Position numbers and translations under genes: made by a program | The notes under the pieces: model-generated | The model's input: the letters and a program-made list of their open reading frames with translations, nothing else | Told to the model about the DNA's origin: nothing | The model's database searches: none | Shown: piece after piece, positions 33,892-42,864 of the stretch | Position numbering within the stretch: position 1 is the stretch's first letter | How the letters are laid out: each line of letters opens with the position of its first letter | NCBI RefSeq assembly: GCF_900119365.1 | Contig: NZ_FPJO01000026.1 | Coordinates: 1-64,000 of the forward strand | Direction: 5' to 3' | DNA from: Streptomyces atratus | GTDB taxonomy: Bacteria; Actinomycetota; Actinomycetes; Streptomycetales; Streptomycetaceae | DNA length: 64,000 bases

Positions 33892-35622
33892 GTGTCCGGT
33901 ACCGGTACAAGTGAGGAGCTGGGTGCGCCGAGTGCGCGTGCCCGAGCTCATGCCCTGCTGCGCATCCGCGGCAGGGCGACAGCCGCGGCGATCCTGCCGG
34001 CGGCGGTGGCCGTCGTGCTGCTCGTGGCGGGCGCCCAGGGCCTCGCCGTGGGCAGCGGCTGGGACACGGCGCGCTGGGCCGTGTCGGTCTGCGCGGTCGT
34101 CGTGCTCCTGCTCGCCGCGGCCGTCGGGGTCGCGATCGTACGGGCGAGGCCGGCGGTCAGCCCGACCGTCCCGCTCCCCGAGAAGGCCGCCCCCGATCTC
34201 TATCGCCTGGTCAGGGACCTCGCCGACCGGCTCGGGGTTCCCGCGCCCTCGGCCATAGCCCTGACACCCGACTGCGACAGCTGGCTGGAGGACCGCACCC
34301 ACCCGTCGGCGCAGCCCGCCGCGGGCCCCGGCGCGGATCAGGCGGCGCATTCCGCGGCCCGGACCCGCCGCCGGGTCCAGGCGGCCCCGGTGCTGGTCAT
34401 CGGATCCCCGTTCCTGTGGTGGATGCGGGTCGCGGAGCTACGGGCGGTGCTCGCCCCGGTCGTCGCGGGCACGGGCCCGTCCGCGCATCCCGACATAGCC
34501 GCGGCCCGCCGCTTCGTGCGGGGGCTCGACGGCGCGGTCGCCGATGCCGCCGCACCCGTGCCGGGACCGCTGGCCGGGGTGCGCAGAGTGCCCCGTGCCT
34601 TCGTGGGGTGGATCGCCAGGCTGCTGCTGCGCAGTTGTCGCAGTCATGCGGCGGAGATGGAGCGGAGCGTCGCCGCCGCCGCGTCGGTCCGTGCACAGGG
34701 TGTGGACCACGGTCTGCGGATCGTCGCCCAGGAGCAGGTCGGCCTCGCCTACGCGGGCTGGGACCGGCTGCTCACCCGGGTCGCCCTGCCCGCCTGGCGG
34801 ATGGGCCGCTGGCCGTCCCGGCTGGACGCGGGCGTGGTGTCCGCACTCACCGAGCTGTCCCGGCGCGACCGGCTCGCCGACGGATTCGCCTCCCGGCTCG
34901 GCGAGCGCCCCGCCTGCGACCTCCTGGAGGAGCCGGGCGCGGCCGACGAGGCGGCATCGCTGCTGGCGGCCCGGCTGTTCCACGGCGGCCCGGCCCGGCC
35001 GGGTCCCGACTGGTCGCCGGTCGACTGGCAGCAGTACCCGGACGAGGTCGTCGACCGGAAGTGGCGCACCGATGCCGCGCGCCTGCACCGCGTCCTCGAC
35101 TCGATGACCGCCGCGCCCGCCCCGGCGGCGGGGCCCGCCATGGGGGTGCCCACGCTGGCCCGTGTCGTCGAGCATCTGGCGGGCCGGGCCGGGGGAGGCG
35201 AGGAGCTCGCCGCCGGGATCAGTGCCGCGGTGGCCTGCGAGGAGGAGTCGGCCCAGCAGCACCGGGCCAGTGGCGCGTCCGGTCCGACGGGCGCCCCGGC
35301 CGCTGCGGGCACCGGCGGGAATGCCCCGGATCCCTGGGGTCCCGACCCGCTCCCGCTCTTCCTGCTCCAGCCGCCCCGTACGGGTACGGAGCTGCTCGCC
35401 GACCACGTCGTGGCGATGGTCTGCTGCGCGGCGGTGGACACGGCCGGCGCGGCGCCCGGCCTCGACTGGCTCGACGGCCCCGCGCTGCTGGTCGACGGCG
35501 AGCGCCGGGCGGACCTGGGCAGTCCCGTCCTCAGCCTGGTGGAGGACGGGGACGCGGAACCGCTGCGTACCTGGCTCGCCTCGATCGGCGTACGCACCGA
35601 CAAGCCCGTGCGCCTCGTCTGA
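33892..35622 (+). CDS. Membrane protein with degenerate M48-peptidase-like region
   Basis: 576 residues from GTG 33892. Two N-terminal hydrophobic helices (AAAILPAAVAVVLLVAGAQG, AVSVCAVVVLLLAAAVGVAI) precede KAAPDLYRLVRDLADRLGVP and VLVIGSPFLWWMRVAELRAV, which parallel the pre-active-site segment of M48 (HtpX/Ste24) peptidases. At about 186-191, where HExxH should be, it reads LAPVVAGTG, so the zinc-binding histidines are lost. The rest is Ala-rich. It appears to be a pseudo-peptidase. Its job is unknown. Confidence 0.65.
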   Translation: MSGTGTSEELGAPSARARAHALLRIRGRATAAAILPAAVAVVLLVAGAQGLAVGSGWDTARWAVSVCAVVVLLLAAAVGVAIVRARPAVSPTVPLPEKAAPDLYRLVRDLADRLGVPAPSAIALTPDCDSWLEDRTHPSAQPAAGPGADQAAHSAARTRRRVQAAPVLVIGSPFLWWMRVAELRAVLAPVVAGTGPSAHPDIAAARRFVRGLDGAVADAAAPVPGPLAGVRRVPRAFVGWIARLLLRSCRSHAAEMERSVAAAASVRAQGVDHGLRIVAQEQVGLAYAGWDRLLTRVALPAWRMGRWPSRLDAGVVSALTELSRRDRLADGFASRLGERPACDLLEEPGAADEAASLLAARLFHGGPARPGPDWSPVDWQQYPDEVVDRKWRTDAARLHRVLDSMTAAPAPAAGPAMGVPTLARVVEHLAGRAGGGEELAAGISAAVACEEESAQQHRASGASGPTGAPAAAGTGGNAPDPWGPDPLPLFLLQPPRTGTELLADHVVAMVCCAAVDTAGAAPGLDWLDGPALLVDGERRADLGSPVLSLVEDGDAEPLRTWLASIGVRTDKPVRLV

Positions 35623-35653
35623 CCCGCCAGTCCCGTCCGTCACACCGAACACC

Positions 35654-35670
35654 CGGAACGGTACGTTCCG
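35654..35670. promoter_or_regulatory. Orphan palindrome CGGAACG-GTA-CGTTCCG
   Basis: A perfect 7-bp-arm inverted repeat with a 3-bp centre (CGGAACGGTACGTTCCG), 193 nt upstream of the DMFase-beta-like gene. Sites of this form are frequent operators of actinobacterial TetR regulators. No TetR gene lies beside it. Confidence 0.45.
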
Positions 35671-35862
35671 TTCACGTCAATTCGCGACGAACGGTGACGG
35701 ACTGCATGCGTTATGTGATGTGCTGGGGATTGACGCTGACAGTCGGCGCATCGCTGTCGGCGCCCTGATGACGCATGACCACGGGCGATCGACCACCGGC
35801 GACCGGCCGTCGGCCACCGACCATCGACTGTTGTCTCGGGGGACTTGAGGGAGGGAAACGGT

Positions 35863-37326
35863 ATGGGGGCGGAGCACATTCGACGGTGGGAGTCGGGTGC
35901 CCTCGCGCATGCCGTCTCCGACCCCTTCGGACAGGGCCCCCTGCCCTGGCTGCGCGGCAGTGAGAACTACTTCGACGACACCGGGCAGGTCGTCCCCTGG
36001 TACGCCGACCCCGCCCTGGCCCGCGGCTCCACCGACGGCGGCACGCGCACGGCCGACGACGTGCACCGCCAGATCAAGGGCTTCATCTCCACGGGTGCCG
36101 CGGCCCCCGGCGAGGCGATCGACTTCCACATCACCGTGGACCCGCCCCAGCAGTTCTCCGTGGACATCTACCGCATCGGTCACTACGGCGGAGACGGCGC
36201 CGCCCAGATCACCACGAGCCCCCGGCTCTCCGGCATCGTGCAGCCCGCGCCGCTCACCGCCGACCGCACGGTCTCCTGCCACCACTGGTGGCAGTCCTGG
36301 CGGCTGCAGATCCCGAGCTACTGGTCGATCGGCGCGTATGTCGCCGTGCTCACCACGATGGACGGCTACCGCTCCCACATCCCCTTCACGGTCCGCGACG
36401 ACCAGCCGGCCGATCTGCTGCTGGTCCTGCCGGACATCACCTGGCAGGCGTACAACCTCTATCCGGAGGACGGCCGCACCGGCGCCAGCCTCTATCACGC
36501 CTGGGACGAGCAGGGCTGCCTCCTGGGCGAGGAGGACGCCGCGGTCACCGTCTCCTTCGACCGCCCCTACGCGGGCGCCGGTCTGCCGCTCCACGTCGGC
36601 CATGCCTACGACTTCATCCGCTGGGCCGAGCGGTACGGCTACGACATCGCGTACGCCGACACCCGCGACCTGCACGCCGGCCGCGTCGATCTGGCCCGCT
36701 ACCGGGGCCTGGTCTTCCCCGGCCACGACGAGTACTGGTCGGTGCCCATGCGCCGCACGGTCGAACGCGCCCGCGACGGCGGCACCTCGCTGGTCTTCCT
36801 CTCCGCCAACACCATGTACTGGCAGGTCGGCCTCGCCCCGTCGCCGTCCGGCGTCCCGGACCGCCTGCTCACCTGCCGCAAACGGCGCGGCCCGGGGAAG
36901 CCCGCCCTCTGGCGCGAGATCGACCGCCCCGAGCAGCAGCTCCTGGGGATCCAGTACGCGGGCAGGGTCCCTGACCCCCATCCCCTGGTCGTACGGAACG
37001 CCGAGCACTGGCTCTGGGAGGCGACGGGCGCGGGAGAGGGCGACGAGCTCGACGGCCTGGTCGCCGGCGAGGCCGACCGCTACTTCCCGCGCACCGCACT
37101 CCCCGAGCACGAGAGCCGCATCCTGCTCGCCCACTCCCCGTACCTGGACAGCGAAGGCGTCAAGCGTCACCAGGAGACATCCGTGTACCGGGCCCCGTCC
37201 GGCGCGATCGTCTTCGCCTCCGGCACCTTCGCCTGGTCCCCGGCACTGGACCGCCCCGGCCATGTGGACCCCCGCATCCAGCGGGCCACCGCCAACCTCC
37301 TCGACCGCATCTGCAAGCGCGACTGA
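35863..37326 (+). CDS. N,N-dimethylformamidase-beta-like protein
   Basis: 487 residues from ATG 35863 (GGGAGG upstream). The family core is visible: FSVDIYRIGHYGGDGAAQIT at the beta-sandwich, then QPADLLLVLPDITWQAYNLY, RYRGLVFPGHDEYWSVPMRR and LSANTMYWQV. Dimethylformamidase large subunits share this fold and coordinate iron in their catalytic site. No signal peptide or small subunit gene is seen, so it is an actinobacterial homologue of unknown substrate. It stands between purD and purC. Confidence 0.83.
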   Translation: MGAEHIRRWESGALAHAVSDPFGQGPLPWLRGSENYFDDTGQVVPWYADPALARGSTDGGTRTADDVHRQIKGFISTGAAAPGEAIDFHITVDPPQQFSVDIYRIGHYGGDGAAQITTSPRLSGIVQPAPLTADRTVSCHHWWQSWRLQIPSYWSIGAYVAVLTTMDGYRSHIPFTVRDDQPADLLLVLPDITWQAYNLYPEDGRTGASLYHAWDEQGCLLGEEDAAVTVSFDRPYAGAGLPLHVGHAYDFIRWAERYGYDIAYADTRDLHAGRVDLARYRGLVFPGHDEYWSVPMRRTVERARDGGTSLVFLSANTMYWQVGLAPSPSGVPDRLLTCRKRRGPGKPALWREIDRPEQQLLGIQYAGRVPDPHPLVVRNAEHWLWEATGAGEGDELDGLVAGEADRYFPRTALPEHESRILLAHSPYLDSEGVKRHQETSVYRAPSGAIVFASGTFAWSPALDRPGHVDPRIQRATANLLDRICKRD

Positions 37327-37448
37327 ACCTCGCCCGAACCGCTCCTGGGCCCACAGCAGTCGGCGCCACGGACGCCCCCGCTCCACCCCACCGCACCCCG
37401 ATACGGGAGAATCGGAACGACTCCTGGATCAACCTACGCGGAGGCAGC

Positions 37449-38363
37449 GTGTCCGGATTTGTAGAAAAGCCCGAGCCAGTGCAGGTCCCGGGGCTCACCC
37501 ACCTGCACACGGGCAAGGTGCGCGACCTGTACCGGAACGAGGCGGGCGACCTCGTCATGGTCGCCAGCGACCGCATGTCCGCGTACGACTGGGTCCTGCC
37601 GACCGAGATCCCGGACAAGGGCCGAGTGCTCACCCGGCTCTCGCTCTGGTGGTTCGACCAGCTCGCCGACCTGGTGCCCAACCACGTCCTGTCCACGGAG
37701 CTCCCCGCCGGAGCCCCCGCGGACTGGGCCGGCCGCACCCTGATCTGCAAGTCGCTGCGGATGGTCCCGGTCGAGTGCGTCGCCCGCGGCTACCTCACCG
37801 GCTCCGGCCTCGTCGAGTACAAGGAGTCCCGTACGGTCTGCGGTCTCGCGCTGCCCGAGGGGCTCGTCGACGGCTCCGAGCTCCCGGCGCCGATCTTCAC
37901 CCCCGCCACCAAGGCGGCCGTCGGTGACCACGACGAGAACGTGAGCTTCGAAGAGGTGGCCCGCCAGGTCGGCGAGGAGACCGCCGACCTGCTGCGCGGC
38001 ACCACACTGGACGTCTACAGCAGGGCACGTGACATCGCGCGCGAGCGCGGCATCATCCTCGCCGACACGAAGTTCGAGTTCGGTTTCGCCCCCACGGCCG
38101 ACGGCGGCGAGGAACTGATCATCGCGGACGAGGTGCTGACCCCGGACTCCTCACGCTTCTGGCCCGCCGCCGCCTGGGAGCCCGGCAGGGCCCAGCCCAG
38201 CTACGACAAGCAGTTCGTCCGGGACTGGCTGACCTCGCCGGCCTCCGGCTGGGACCGCAAGAGCGAGCAGCCGCCGCCGGCGCTGCCCCAGGAGATCGTG
38301 GACGCGACCCGGGCGAAGTACCTGGAGGCGTACGAACTCCTCACCGGCACGCCCTGGCAGTAG
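37449..38363 (+). CDS. purC: Phosphoribosylaminoimidazole-succinocarboxamide synthase
   Basis: 304 residues from GTG 37449, with GGAGGCAGC upstream. VPGLTHLHTGKVRDLYRNEA, VASDRMSAYDWVLPTEIPDK, VECVARGYLTGSGLVEYK and IADTKFEFGF are SAICAR synthetase signatures. It joins CAIR and aspartate with ATP in step seven of purine synthesis. A 15-bp hairpin follows (38383-38416), shared with the tRNA-Gly on the opposite strand. Confidence 0.97.
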   Translation: MSGFVEKPEPVQVPGLTHLHTGKVRDLYRNEAGDLVMVASDRMSAYDWVLPTEIPDKGRVLTRLSLWWFDQLADLVPNHVLSTELPAGAPADWAGRTLICKSLRMVPVECVARGYLTGSGLVEYKESRTVCGLALPEGLVDGSELPAPIFTPATKAAVGDHDENVSFEEVARQVGEETADLLRGTTLDVYSRARDIARERGIILADTKFEFGFAPTADGGEELIIADEVLTPDSSRFWPAAAWEPGRAQPSYDKQFVRDWLTSPASGWDRKSEQPPPALPQEIVDATRAKYLEAYELLTGTPWQ

Positions 38364-38382
38364 GGCCCGCCGAAGGAACACG

Positions 38383-38416
38383 AAGAAGCCCCCGGCCGGA
38401 AGGCCGGGGGCTTCTT
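38383..38416. terminator. 15-bp bidirectional terminator hairpin after purC
   Basis: AAGAAGCCCCCGGCC, loop GGAA, then the exact complement ending CTTCTT. It lies 20 nt after the purC stop and 11 nt past the 3' end of the leftward tRNA-Gly, so it can end both transcripts. Confidence 0.8.
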
Positions 38417-38426
38417 GCTGAACCGA

Positions 38427-38498
38427 GCGGACGACCAGGTTCGAACTGGCGACCTCAACCTTGGCAAGGTTGCGCTCTACCAACTGAGCTACGTCCGC
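38427..38498 (-). tRNA. tRNA-Gly (GCC), first copy
   Basis: 72 nt. Acceptor GCGGACG pairs with CGTCCGC. The anticodon loop is TTGCCAA (anticodon GCC), and the T arm carries GGTTCGAAC. No encoded CCA. The D and anticodon arm sequences differ from the second tRNA-Gly(GCC) at 42460-42531. Confidence 0.95.
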
Positions 38499-38520
38499 AA
38501 GCGCCGAAGCGCGAGGACCA

Positions 38521-39132
38521 CTATACCCATCCACGCTGCCGTGCGAGACGCACCGCGGCATGGCGATTCTCCGCCCCGAGCTTCGAAGCGGCCGCGGAGA
38601 GGTAATTCCGCACCGTTCCCTGCGACAGCGACGCCCGCTCCGCGATCTCCGCGACGGGGGCTCCGTCCGCCGCCAGCTCCAGCACCTCGGTCTCGCGCGC
38701 GGTCAGCGGAGAGTCCCCGGCGGAGATCGCGTCGGCCGCCAACTCCGGGTCCACGTAACGGTTTCCGGCATGCACGGTGCGGATGATCCCGGCCAGCTGC
38801 CGGGCGCTGACGGTCTTCGGAACGAAGGCCCGCACACCCGCCGCGAGCGCCCGCTTGAGGTGTCCGGGCAGGCCGTGGCTGGTCACGATCATCGTCCGGC
38901 AACCGGGCAGTTCGGCCCGCAGCGATGTGGCGACACTCACACCGTCGGCGCCCGGCATCTCCAGATCGAGGACCGCCACATCGGGCCGGTGGGCCCGAGC
39001 CATGGCCAGCGCCTCCGGGCCGGTCGCCGCCTCCGCGACCACCACGAGGTCGTCCTCCAGGGCCAGCAGCGCGGCCAGCGCGCCCCGGATCAGATGCTCG
39101 TCGTCGGCGAGCAGCACCCGTACGGTCGTCAT
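38521..39132 (-). CDS. NarL/LuxR-family response regulator
   Basis: 203 residues. The receiver has acidic pocket D10-D11 in VLLADDEHLIRGALAAL, phosphoacceptor probably D56 in DVAVLDLEMPGADG, and a Lys in FVPKT. The C-terminal DNA-binding helix-turn-helix is LTARETEVLELAADGAPVAE with LSQGTVRNYLSAAASKLGA. It is a DesR-like partner of the kinase encoded just upstream on the same strand (4-nt overlap). It likely controls the ABC exporter operon further upstream. Confidence 0.94.
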   Translation of the reverse strand: MTTVRVLLADDEHLIRGALAALLALEDDLVVVAEAATGPEALAMARAHRPDVAVLDLEMPGADGVSVATSLRAELPGCRTMIVTSHGLPGHLKRALAAGVRAFVPKTVSARQLAGIIRTVHAGNRYVDPELAADAISAGDSPLTARETEVLELAADGAPVAEIAERASLSQGTVRNYLSAAASKLGAENRHAAVRLARQRGWV

Positions 39133-40460
39133 CGTCGTTCCTCCTGAAGGACGGGTGCCTCCCGGGCGGCAGGTGGCTTCTCAAGGCGGGGTGAGGACGC
39201 CGCCGGGCCGAGCGGAATCGTCGCCGTGAGCCGGAACAGGCCGTTCCCCGCCGGACCCGCGTCCAGCGAACCGTCGACCACCCGCAGCCGCTCCCGCAGC
39301 CCGGCCAGCCCGGAGCCGCCCGGCCCGGAACCGTCGCCCGCCCCGGAACTTCCGTCCGCTCCCGTGGCGGCCACCGCCGCCCCGTCGTTCTCCACCAGCA
39401 GCACGGCCGCCTCCGCCGAGGCTCTGAGCCGGATCGTGCAGTGGCGCGGGTCGCCGTGCCGCAGCACATTGGTCGCCGCCTCCCGCACGACCCAGCCGAG
39501 CGCCGACTGCACGGGCGCGGGCAGCCGGTCGCCGGTGTCGCCCGTCACTTCGCACTCGATCCCGGCCGCACTCAACACCCCCCGGGCGCCGGCCAGCTCC
39601 GTACTCAGATCGGCCTCCCGGTATCCCCGTACGACATCGCGCACCTCCTGTTGCGAGGTGCGGGCTATCCGCTGCACCTCGATCATCTGGTCCACCGCCT
39701 CCGGCCTGCCGCGCTGTGCCAGCTCCACGGCCAGTTCGCTCTTCAGCGCGATCACGGCGAGATTGCGGCCCAGTACGTCGTGCAAGTCCCGCCCGAACCG
39801 CAGCCGTTCCTCGGCGACCGCGAGCCGGGCCTGAAGATCCCGGGCCTCCTCGGCCTGCCACATCACGCCCAGGCTCCAGGCACTGGGCCGTACGGAGATC
39901 AGGACGAGCACGCAGCCGAAGAGCGAGGTCGGCACCACACCGGCCAATGTTCCGCCCCGCACTCCGACCGCGGCGAAGACGCCGATGCTCAGTGCGGTGA
40001 CGGCGAACGACTGGATCAGGAAGGTGCGGACCGGTACCAGCAGGGTCTGCGTTATCGCGAATGCCACCGGTGCGTTCGAGACCATGATGAGCAGCCCGGG
40101 GGCCTCGATCCCGTCCACCGCGGCCATCGTCGCCAGCAGCCCCAGGTTCACCAGCAGCAGCACCAGTGGCGGCAGCTGCCGCCGCCGGGGAAAGACGGCG
40201 GTGCCGAGGTAGTGCGCGTACGACAGCTGGACGTTGCGGTTGCTCAGCAGGCACTGCACAAGGCTCACGAGCAGCAGTGCCACGCCCAGGGCGATCGGGA
40301 GCGGCTCATGGCGGATGTCCGACTTGAAGGGGGCCAGCTGCCACGCCAGGGTGAAGATCCAGGGGATCACTGAGAGGGTCAGCCGCGAGTAGAGGTCGAT
40401 CCGCTCCAGCTTGCTGCGCTTCTGCCAGCTGCGGCGCCAGCCCCGCACGAGCACAGACAC
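39129..40460 (-). CDS. DesK-like sensor histidine kinase
   Basis: 443 residues from GTG 40460 with GAGGAGGG 7-10 nt upstream. About five hydrophobic segments (for example LPIALGVALLLVSLVQCLL, LLLVNLGLLATMAAVDGI) make a membrane sensor. HisKA_3 is LRFGRDLHDVLGRNLAVIAL with the phosphorylated His in RDLHD, and the ATPase N-box is VREAATNVLRHGDPRHC. The C-terminal 20 residues are Pro/Glu-rich. It overlaps the regulator gene by 4 nt. Kinases of this type often sense membrane state or cell-envelope drugs. Confidence 0.94.
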   Translation of the reverse strand: MSVLVRGWRRSWQKRSKLERIDLYSRLTLSVIPWIFTLAWQLAPFKSDIRHEPLPIALGVALLLVSLVQCLLSNRNVQLSYAHYLGTAVFPRRRQLPPLVLLLVNLGLLATMAAVDGIEAPGLLIMVSNAPVAFAITQTLLVPVRTFLIQSFAVTALSIGVFAAVGVRGGTLAGVVPTSLFGCVLVLISVRPSAWSLGVMWQAEEARDLQARLAVAEERLRFGRDLHDVLGRNLAVIALKSELAVELAQRGRPEAVDQMIEVQRIARTSQQEVRDVVRGYREADLSTELAGARGVLSAAGIECEVTGDTGDRLPAPVQSALGWVVREAATNVLRHGDPRHCTIRLRASAEAAVLLVENDGAAVAATGADGSSGAGDGSGPGGSGLAGLRERLRVVDGSLDAGPAGNGLFRLTATIPLGPAASSPRLEKPPAAREAPVLQEERR

Positions 40461-40473
40461 GGCATGTCCCTCC

Positions 40474-41313
40474 TCAGCGTCGCGGATCCCAGCGGAACCG
40501 CCGTTGCACAGCAAACACGGCGAACGCGGTCCAGGCCAGCCCCGTCAGAGCGGCCACGAGCAGGTCGGAGCCCTCGGCCCCGCCCAGCCAGCCCGTCCGC
40601 ACGAGCGTCATCACCCCGGTCACCGGCAACAGCTCGCACACGGACGCCATCGGGTCGGGCATGATCTCCAGCGGCACGAAGAGCCCCGAGCCCATCATCG
40701 AGATGAAGAACAGCGGGAGGGTGGTGAGCTGCGAGGTCTGCACGGTGCGGGTCACCGCGGAGGTGGCCGCGGCCAGTGCCGCCAGCAGCACCACGCCCAG
40801 CAGCAGGCCCGCCACGAGCAGTTCGGGCCGCTGCGGGGCGGCGAGGCCGAAGAAGGCCGTCCCCGCCACCACGATCACGGCGGTCTGGGCCAGAGCCAGC
40901 GCGACCGACGGCAGGGCGGTCCCGACGAGGATCTCCCGGTCGGTGACCTCGCCGGTACGCAGCCGCTTCAGGACAAGGTCCTCGCGCCGCGCCACATAGG
41001 ACGAGACCAGGTTCATGTAGACGGCCTGGATCAGCACGATGCCGATGCCGCCGGTGAGCGCCGCCGCGGCGACGGACAGGCCGGTCCCGTCGAGAACGGA
41101 CTGCTTCAGCGTCGACTTCATCGCCAGGACCATGGCGGCGGGCATCAGCAGCGAGACGAACACCGCCGTCCGGTTGCGGGCGAGCAGGGCGACTTCGGCG
41201 CGCCCGAGGGCGGTCAGCCGGCCCCGGAGCGTCGTGCCGGCCGCCGCGCTCGTGGCGGTCGTACCAGTCGTCGTGCCGGCCGCCGCGCTCCTGCCGGTTG
41301 TCGTGGTCGTCAT
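40474..41313 (-). CDS. ABC-2 type transporter permease
   Basis: 279 residues from ATG 41313, sharing one base with the ATPase gene's stop (TGATG). The first 30 residues are Thr/Ala-rich. Six hydrophobic segments follow, among them TAVFVSLLMPAAMVLAMK, ALTGGIGIVLIQAVYMNLV and LLVAGLLLGVVLLAALAAAT. DrrB/ABC-2 pattern with LTTLPLFFISMMGSGLFVPL. With its ATPase it makes an exporter, probably for a drug or lipid. Its stop lies 13 nt before the kinase start. Confidence 0.92.
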   Translation of the reverse strand: MTTTTTGRSAAAGTTTGTTATSAAAGTTLRGRLTALGRAEVALLARNRTAVFVSLLMPAAMVLAMKSTLKQSVLDGTGLSVAAAALTGGIGIVLIQAVYMNLVSSYVARREDLVLKRLRTGEVTDREILVGTALPSVALALAQTAVIVVAGTAFFGLAAPQRPELLVAGLLLGVVLLAALAAATSAVTRTVQTSQLTTLPLFFISMMGSGLFVPLEIMPDPMASVCELLPVTGVMTLVRTGWLGGAEGSDLLVAALTGLAWTAFAVFAVQRRFRWDPRR

Positions 41314-42326
41314 CACGCAGCCACCTTTTCGGACTCCGACGCGCTCTGCGCGATATCGAGAAACGCCTCTTCGAGCGAGGCCGAACGGGCATCGAGCCCG
41401 AGCAGCCGGACGCCCGACTCCCTTGCCCAGGTCAGCAGTTCGTCAAGGGACTCCTGCAAGCGGTGGGTACGGATCTCGATCCGGTGGCCCTCGGCGGCGG
41501 CCCGCAGCCCCAGTGGAAGCCGGGCCGGCGGTACTCCCTGCGGCAGCTCGAAGCGGATGCGGGCGGGGCGGGCGGCCGTCACCTCGGCGGTGGTGCCCGC
41601 CGTCACTATCCGCCCCCGGTGCATGATCGCCAGCCGGTCGGCCAGCGTCTCGGCCTCCTCCAGGTAATGCGTGGTGAGCAGGACGGTGGTGCCGCCGTCC
41701 CGCAGCTCGCGGACCAACTCCCAGGTGTCCCGCCGCCCTTCGGCGTCGAGCCCGGTGGTCGGCTCGTCCAGGAACAGCACCTCGGGCCGGCCGAGCAGGG
41801 CCAGCGCCAGGTCGAGACGGCGCCGCTCGCCGCCGGAGAGCTGTTTGACCCGCACCCGTGCCCGGTGGCCGAGCCCGACCAGCTCCAGCGCCTCACCGGT
41901 CGGGCGCGCGCCGCTGGTGCAGCCCGCCCACATCCGTACCGTCTCGGTGACCGTCAGTTCGGACGGGAAGCCGCCCTCCTGGAGCATCACCCCGATCCGC
42001 GGCCGGACGGCGGCGCGCTCGCGGAACGGGTCGTGGCCGAGTACCCGGACCGTGCCGGTGTCGGGCCTGGCCAGGCCCTCCAGCAGCTCGACGGTGGAGG
42101 TCTTCCCGGCACCGTTCGTACCGAGCAGGGCGAAGAGCTCGCCGCGCGCCACCGAGAAGGAGACACCGGCCACGGCCTCGAAGCCGCCCGCATAACGCCG
42201 CCGCACACCGGCCGCCTCGATCACCGCACCGGAAGCTGAGACGGAGGTGGGGGCGGATGAGGAGGCAGATGTGGCGGGTGCCACAGCCCGGTCCGCGCGG
42301 TTGCTTGGAAGGTCTTCGCTGGTCAT
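41313..42326 (-). CDS. ABC transporter ATP-binding protein, drug-export type
   Basis: 337 residues. Walker A is LLGTNGAGKTSTVELLEGLA, signature VKQLSGGERRRLDLALALLG, Walker B VLFLDEPTTGLDAEGRRDTW, and the switch His is in LLTTHYLEEAETL. A C-terminal regulatory domain of about 70 residues (DrrA type) follows. It is the first gene of the ABC exporter / two-component operon. The preceding residues 1-35 are disordered, typical of this subfamily in Streptomyces. Confidence 0.95.
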   Translation of the reverse strand: MTSEDLPSNRADRAVAPATSASSSAPTSVSASGAVIEAAGVRRRYAGGFEAVAGVSFSVARGELFALLGTNGAGKTSTVELLEGLARPDTGTVRVLGHDPFRERAAVRPRIGVMLQEGGFPSELTVTETVRMWAGCTSGARPTGEALELVGLGHRARVRVKQLSGGERRRLDLALALLGRPEVLFLDEPTTGLDAEGRRDTWELVRELRDGGTTVLLTTHYLEEAETLADRLAIMHRGRIVTAGTTAEVTAARPARIRFELPQGVPPARLPLGLRAAAEGHRIEIRTHRLQESLDELLTWARESGVRLLGLDARSASLEEAFLDIAQSASESEKVAA

Positions 42327-42413
42327 GCCTACAGATTTCCGCGGGACCGGCGACCAGATCAGTGCGAGCTGTCATCACTGCTCATGACAAACGTCATGTG
42401 ATGAGGAGCACGG

Positions 42414-42447
42414 CGAAGGCCCTGGTCGATATCGACCAGGGCCTTCG
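42414..42447. terminator. 34-bp perfect palindrome downstream of tRNA-Gly
   Basis: CGAAGGCCCTGGTCGAT is followed directly by its exact complement, ATCGACCAGGGCCTTCG. It lies 12 nt past the 3' end of the leftward tRNA-Gly(GCC) at 42460-42531 and is its probable terminator. Confidence 0.7.
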
Positions 42448-42459
42448 TTTCGATCAAGA

Positions 42460-42531
42460 GCGGACGACGAGATTCGAACTCGCGACCCTCACCTTGGCAA
42501 GGTGATGCTCTACCAACTGAGCCACGTCCGC
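42460..42531 (-). tRNA. tRNA-Gly (GCC), second copy
   Basis: 72 nt. Acceptor GCGGACG/CGTCCGC. Anticodon loop TTGCCAA gives GCC. T arm AGTTCGAAT. It has the same acceptor as the copy at 38427-38498 but differs in the D, anticodon and T arms, so it is a distinct isodecoder. Confidence 0.95.
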
Positions 42532-42630
42532 ATTGCTGCCGCTCATTGTACTCCTCGAAAGGAGGTCCATCGGGCGGTGCGAGCATTACTCTACCTGATC
42601 CACCGGAGTGGTCGATATGAGCGCTGCAGA

Positions 42631-42701
42631 GCGGGTGACAGGAATTGCACACTGCGCCTTCCCCCTGGAAGGGGGATGTTCTGCTACTGAACTACACCCG
42701 C
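42631..42701 (-). tRNA. tRNA-Gly (TCC)
   Basis: 71 nt. Acceptor GCGGGTG pairs with CACCCGC. The anticodon arm TCCCC-CTTCCAG-GGGGA gives anticodon TCC. T arm CAATTCCTG is atypical (lacks the common TTCGA), as in some actinobacterial Gly-TCC tRNAs. Only about 100 nt separate it from tRNA-Gly(GCC). Confidence 0.9.
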
Positions 42702-42864
42702 ACGCTGCGTGAGGTTCGGCTTTGCGGCCTTGCCCCTCGGCGTGCTCCAGACTTTAGCCGACCTGCAGGGGTGTAGCGCAAGTCGGTGCCCGCAGGGTGT
42801 CGCCGAAGGGGTCCGCGGCGGCTCCCGGCGGGCGGTGCGGACGGGGCCGGACCGGGCCGGCCGG

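Noticed and set aside
29625..42531. Shared sequence around GAGATTCGAACTCG in tRNA-Ser and tRNA-Gly as att sites
   Set aside because: It is the conserved T arm of the two tRNAs, in genes of different identity, not a duplicated attachment core.
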